Origin: JBLKSS01 sp047607725
GTDB taxonomy: Bacteria; Pseudomonadota; Gammaproteobacteria; Enterobacterales; Enterobacteriaceae
NCBI RefSeq assembly: GCF_047607725.1
Contig: NZ_JBLKSS010000081.1
Location: 1 to 17,352, forward strand
Direction: 5' to 3'
DNA length: 17,352 bases
Shown here piece by piece: positions 15,402-17,352 of the stretch (position 1 is its first letter; the number at the start of each line of letters is the position of its first letter). Made by a program: the position numbers and the translations under genes. The notes beneath the pieces were generated by a model. It had not been told where the DNA came from and ran no database searches. It saw nothing but the letters and a program-made list of their open reading frames with translations.

Positions 15402-15677
15402 GCTTTTTGTCCAGCATTAGATCAGTAATCCGTGATAAATATTGCTAAAAAAAACATTTTAACCCACGGATCACGCTGACATGGTGGGGCATGTGCTGAC
15501 GCCGAGATCGTTTCCCCTGGCGAGAATAGCCAAAGCGGCGCGCGCCTGCCATTTGCGCGTTATTTCGAGTTCGCCAGTTGGCCAGTGAAAAGGCCTGCGG
15601 GGCGATCGAAAAAACCGCAATGGGCGGTGCTCAATCGCAGCAACGGCGGCAGCTGAAAAGCGGCGGCGGTTGGGGGA
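15402..15677. other. Non-coding stretch upstream of cspE, nothing recognised
   Basis: No credible gene was found on either strand. An 83-codon minus-strand frame (15471-15722) is arginine-rich, has no ribosome binding site and runs across the terminator at 15678-15700. The cspE promoter should lie near the left edge: on the minus strand TTGCCA (complement of 15396-15401) and GATACA (complement of 15372-15377) are 18 bp apart, a weak match. E. coli has pagP beyond cspE; no pagP remnant was recognised. Confidence 0.4.
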
Positions 15678-15700
15678 TAAAAAAGGCGCCGTGGCGCCTT
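15678..15700 (-). terminator. Intrinsic terminator on the minus strand
   Basis: AAGGCGCC (15683-15690) and GGCGCCTT (15693-15700) form a perfect 8-bp stem; read on the minus strand it is followed by TTTTTTA. It lies about 65 bp beyond the stop of the truncated minus-strand frame at 15764-15799 and was probably that gene's terminator. Confidence 0.7.
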
Positions 15701-15763
15701 CATCACATCGAACATCGGTCACGGACGGTGGGTACCTCTTATCCCGTCAGCACCGATATTCGA

Positions 15764-15799
15764 TCACTGCATTTTGTAGACCAGTGAGACCGATGTTTT
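15764..15799 (-). pseudogene. C-terminal scrap of an unidentified gene, cut by the inverted-repeat element
   Basis: The minus strand leaving the element reads KTSVSLVYKMQ and stops at 15764-15766, followed by a good terminator. Alternating hydrophobic residues resemble the last strand of an outer-membrane barrel, but eleven residues are too few to identify it. The call rests on the frame ending neatly between an element boundary and a terminator. Confidence 0.3.
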
Positions 15800-15849
15800 G
15801 TAAGCGCCCCGTGGAGGACGTCTTGAATTATTGGTGGGTTTGTTGTATG
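15800..15849 (+). repeat. Left 50-bp terminal inverted repeat
   Basis: It begins GTAAGCGCCCCGTGG and ends GGGTTTGTTGTATG. It is identical, in inverse orientation, to 16088-16137; the match ends abruptly at the inner edge (GCCC here, AGAC in the other copy). Confidence 0.95.
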
Positions 15850-15934
15850 GCCCGGTAAGAATATGTTCCACTACGATGCCTAGTGAACCAGCATCCTATA
15901 AGGGACGGCTGTCAGATCATGGATAATCCGGCGA

Positions 15935-15970
15935 TGATAGTGTCCACTTAAATTTTAATGGACACTATCA
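15935..15970. repeat. 36-bp near-perfect palindrome nested in the element
   Basis: Arms TGATAGTGTCCA (15935-15946) and TGGACACTATCA (15959-15970) are perfect complements, and the centre also pairs (TTAAA 15948-15952 with TTTAA 15954-15958) apart from one unpaired C. It starts TG and ends CA, like the termini of several IS families, and could be two IS ends joined after loss of everything between. No target duplication is visible beside it. Confidence 0.75.
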
Positions 15971-16087
15971 CAAACTTCAGAACCACTAATTTCATATCAC
16001 TCAAACCGGTATGGAAATAAAAATTATTAAAATCAATATAATGTGAAAATGCAATGAGCAGAAGCGTGTAACGTAGGTTTACTGTCT

Positions 16088-16137
16088 CATACAACAAACC
16101 CACCAATAATTCAAGACGTCCTCCACGGGGCGCTTAC
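16088..16137 (-). repeat. Right 50-bp terminal inverted repeat
   Basis: Exact inverse copy of 15800-15849. It ends CGCTTAC at 16131-16137, directly joined to the PTS gene fragment. Confidence 0.95.
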
Positions 16138-16725
16138 GCGTCGTTCACCACCGGTATCACCGAGCCGCTGGAGTTCTGTTTTATTTTTGTCTCGCCGGTG
16201 CTGTTCCTTTTCCACGCGGTGCTCAGCGGCGTCGCGTTTATGCTGATGGATATGCTGCATGTGATGATTGGCAACGTGCAGGGTGGCGCCATCGATCTGG
16301 TCATTTTCGGGATGCTCGGCGGCGCCAAGACCCAGTGGTGGTATCCGGTGCTTTTGGGAACGATCTACTGTCCGCTGTACTATGGTGTGTTCAGCGCGGT
16401 TATCCGCCGGATGAATGTGGAAACCCCGGGTCGGGAATCGGACGATCAGACGCCGCCGGAGCAGGAAAAGCAAAGCGCCGACGAGCGGTCGCAAACCATT
16501 ATTAACGGGCTGGGAGGACGGCAGAATATCGCCGGCGTCGACTGTTGTTTTACCCGGCTGCGCGTGCGGGTGCGCGATATGCAACAGGTGGTGGATCGCA
16601 CCTTGATGCTTACCGGGGCCAGCGGCGTCAAACGTGTTAGCTGCAACGATGTGCAGGTTATCTATGGGCCGCAGGTGGAGAAAATCGCCCTCGACGTTAA
16701 ACGGTTTCTGGGCGTAAGCAGCTGA
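16138..16725 (+). pseudogene. PTS EIICB component (MalX-like), 3' fragment
   Basis: An open frame of 195 codons joins the element at 16138 with no start codon of its own until 16198. It reads TGITEPLEFCFIFVSPVLF, the conserved segment of glucose/maltose-type EIIC membrane domains. Hydrophobic segments and a TPGRE linker follow, then a soluble EIIB domain with GVDCCFTRLRV. The cysteine directly before FTRLR (codon 16546-16548) is the phosphorylation site. The best match I recall is E. coli MalX, which has TEPLEFLFLFVAP, an IGN...IDFVVFGIL region, TPGRDSE and DNCITRLRL in the same order. Full MalX has about 530 residues, so roughly the first 60 per cent is missing, including most of the sugar-translocating domain. 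The sugar specificity cannot be told. The upstream half is not on the other side of the element. Confidence 0.85.
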
Positions 16726-16974
16726 TGTCGTGGGCGCGGATGTTCGTGGTTAGCCGCGCGCGCTTGCGCGGGTTTACGCGGGCGTGGCAACGCGGGTGCG
16801 ACATTGGCCCCTTACTCAGACGAGCGCTGCTCTCTGCCCTTACACGGCGGGCGCGGTTTTTCAAGCGGCTGCAGCCGATGACAGCCGCTGATTTGCCCGT
16901 GAATCTCGACGCTAGCCGCGCTTTGCGTACTGTTGCGTCACGGGGTTTTCAGAGGACTCTCGCCTGCGCGGAGA

Positions 16975-16983
16975 TGGTATACT
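16975..16983 (+). promoter_or_regulatory. Candidate extended -10 promoter for the LysR-type gene
   Basis: TGGTATACT has a TG one base before TATACT (16978-16983), 30 bp before the ATG at 17014. No good -35 box was seen. The rest of the gap after the PTS fragment (16726-16974) shows only GC-rich sequence with a hairpin AGCGGCTG/CAGCCGCT (16864-16889) and no convincing gene. Confidence 0.45.
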
Positions 16984-17013
16984 GTTCGCTACGCCCGGCT
17001 ACCGATCAAATAG

Positions 17014-17169
17014 ATGGATATCAAACAACTGATTTACTTGTGCAACCTGGAGCGGGAGCGCCATTTCGAATGCGCCGCCGACGCCAGCTTTGTCAGCCAG
17101 CCGACCCTTTCAATGCGGCTGAAAAACCTCGAACGTGAGCTGGGGGTGGCGCTTATCCACCGCGTATAG
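17014..17169 (+). pseudogene. LysR-family transcriptional regulator, truncated after the DNA-binding domain
   Basis: From ATG 17014 the frame begins MDIKQLIYLCNLERERHF and contains FVSQPTLSMRLKNLERELGV, the recognition helix and turn of the LysR winged helix-turn-helix domain. It fits the family up to ALIHR (about residue 50), then meets TAG at 17167-17169, where a typical protein of about 300 residues would go on with a linker helix and an effector-binding domain. Base composition and character change at the same point, so foreign sequence appears to be joined at about 17164. I cannot say which LysR subfamily it is, so the regulated pathway is unknown. A protein this short lacks the dimerisation helix and should be inactive. 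Confidence 0.8.
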
Positions 17170-17352
17170 AGAAGTAATTTATTTGATACTTACGGGAATT
17201 TGCGGGATCTGGCGGGAATTCGTGGGATTTCTTAGGCTTAGGGATGATTTATGTATTTGATACCGATGAACAAAAAAAGAACAAAATAGAGCCTATAGGC
17301 AAAACATTTGATACTTAACGTAACGGCCTTAAAACCGCGTTTAAAAGAGTTT
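17170..17352. other. AT-richer foreign sequence with repeated sites, possible edge of an integrated element
   Basis: No gene is visible. ATTTGATAC occurs three times in direct orientation, at 17181-17189, 17255-17263 and 17306-17314. A perfect palindrome GCCTATAGGC lies at 17291-17300. The start of the segment coincides with the break in the LysR gene. Repeated short sites of this kind are common at attachment regions of prophages and integrative elements, where integrase and excisionase bind, but no integrase gene is in the window. Confidence 0.45.
17191..17230 (+). repeat. Four tandem imperfect 10-bp repeats
   Basis: Successive decamers are TACGGGAATT, TGCGGGATCT, GGCGGGAATT and CGTGGGATTT, all fitting NNYGGGAWYT. 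The 10-bp period puts each GGGA on the same face of the helix, as expected for cooperative protein binding. Confidence 0.7.

Larger units (their letters stand above)
15800..16137. mobile_element. 338-bp non-autonomous element (MITE-like) with perfect 50-bp terminal inverted repeats
   Basis: The first 50 bp (15800-15849) are the exact reverse complement of the last 50 bp (16088-16137). The element begins GTAAGCGCC and ends GGCGCTTAC; GTAAGCG is also how the IS66 end at 160 begins when read inward, so mobilisation by an IS66-type transposase is plausible. The interior of 238 bp is AT-rich, has no gene, and holds a 36-bp palindrome. The flanking octamers, GATGTTTT on the left and GCGTCGTT on the right, do not match, and the sequences on each side belong to unrelated genes. 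So either recombination between copies or a deletion has occurred at this element. IS66 relationship is inference from seven terminal bases. Confidence 0.8.

Noticed and set aside
15471..15722. Minus-strand open frame of 83 codons downstream of the small terminator
   Set aside because: It crosses a good intrinsic terminator, lacks a ribosome binding site, is arginine-rich and matches nothing I know.
16864..16889. Hairpin AGCGGCTG/CAGCCGCT as terminator of the PTS gene
   Set aside because: It has no following T-run and lies 140 bp after the stop codon.
16725..17138. Plus-strand open frame of 137 codons after the PTS fragment
   Set aside because: It overlaps the LysR coding start in another frame, and its composition looks like translated GC-rich non-coding sequence.
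1..17352. CRISPR array, defence island, toxin-antitoxin pair or biosynthetic cluster
   Set aside because: No regularly spaced repeat units with unique spacers and no such proteins were found; nearly all coding sequence belongs to well-known core families.

Overview
The window is chromosomal DNA from a gammaproteobacterium of the order Enterobacterales. The gene order leuS-lptE-holA-nadD-rsfS-rlmH-mrdA-mrdB-rlpA-dacA-ybeD-lipB-lipA / tatE / crcB / cspE matches the Escherichia coli minute-14 region, and the proteins align with their E. coli homologues almost residue for residue. Several otherwise conserved genes carry single-base frameshifts, insertion sequences have cut genes, and cobC, ybeF and ybeM are missing from their usual places. 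That combination of fairly high GC, enteric synteny and many fresh pseudogenes suggests a recently host-restricted symbiont, with a Sodalis-type organism as my best guess. This is inference: no species-diagnostic sequence was checked.

Layout. Positions 1-160 are the right end of an IS66-family element, inserted in ybeL, whose 5' half survives on the minus strand (161-397). From 668 to 12897 runs a plus-strand block. It holds leucyl-tRNA synthetase (leuS), the LPS-export lipoprotein LptE, the DNA polymerase III delta subunit (holA), NaMN adenylyltransferase (nadD), a frameshifted ribosome silencing factor (rsfS), the 23S rRNA methyltransferase RlmH, the cell-elongation pair PBP2/RodA (mrdA, mrdB), a frameshifted and internally shortened rlpA, D,D-carboxypeptidase PBP5 (dacA), ybeD and the octanoyltransferase gene lipB. 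lipA follows from its own strong promoter and converges with tatE. LipB and LipA together make protein-bound lipoate; MrdA, RodA, RlpA and DacA all act on peptidoglycan. crcB (fluoride channel) lies behind a clear fluoride riboswitch. cspE on the minus strand is broken by a one-base insertion.

Beyond cspE (after about 15.4 kb) the core synteny stops. A 338-bp element (15800-16137) with perfect 50-bp terminal inverted repeats, and a nested 36-bp palindrome, separates two unrelated gene remnants: a minus-strand C-terminal scrap and the 3' third of a MalX-like PTS EIICB gene. A LysR-family gene starts at 17014 but is cut after about 50 codons. The AT-richer sequence that follows has four tandem 10-bp repeats and three copies of ATTTGATAC, which looks like the edge of an integrated element.

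I found no defence system, CRISPR array, tRNA or rRNA. The most interesting material is the inverted-repeat element with mismatched flanks, the truncated-LysR junction, the riboswitch with its competing hairpins, and the cluster of one-base indels in core genes.
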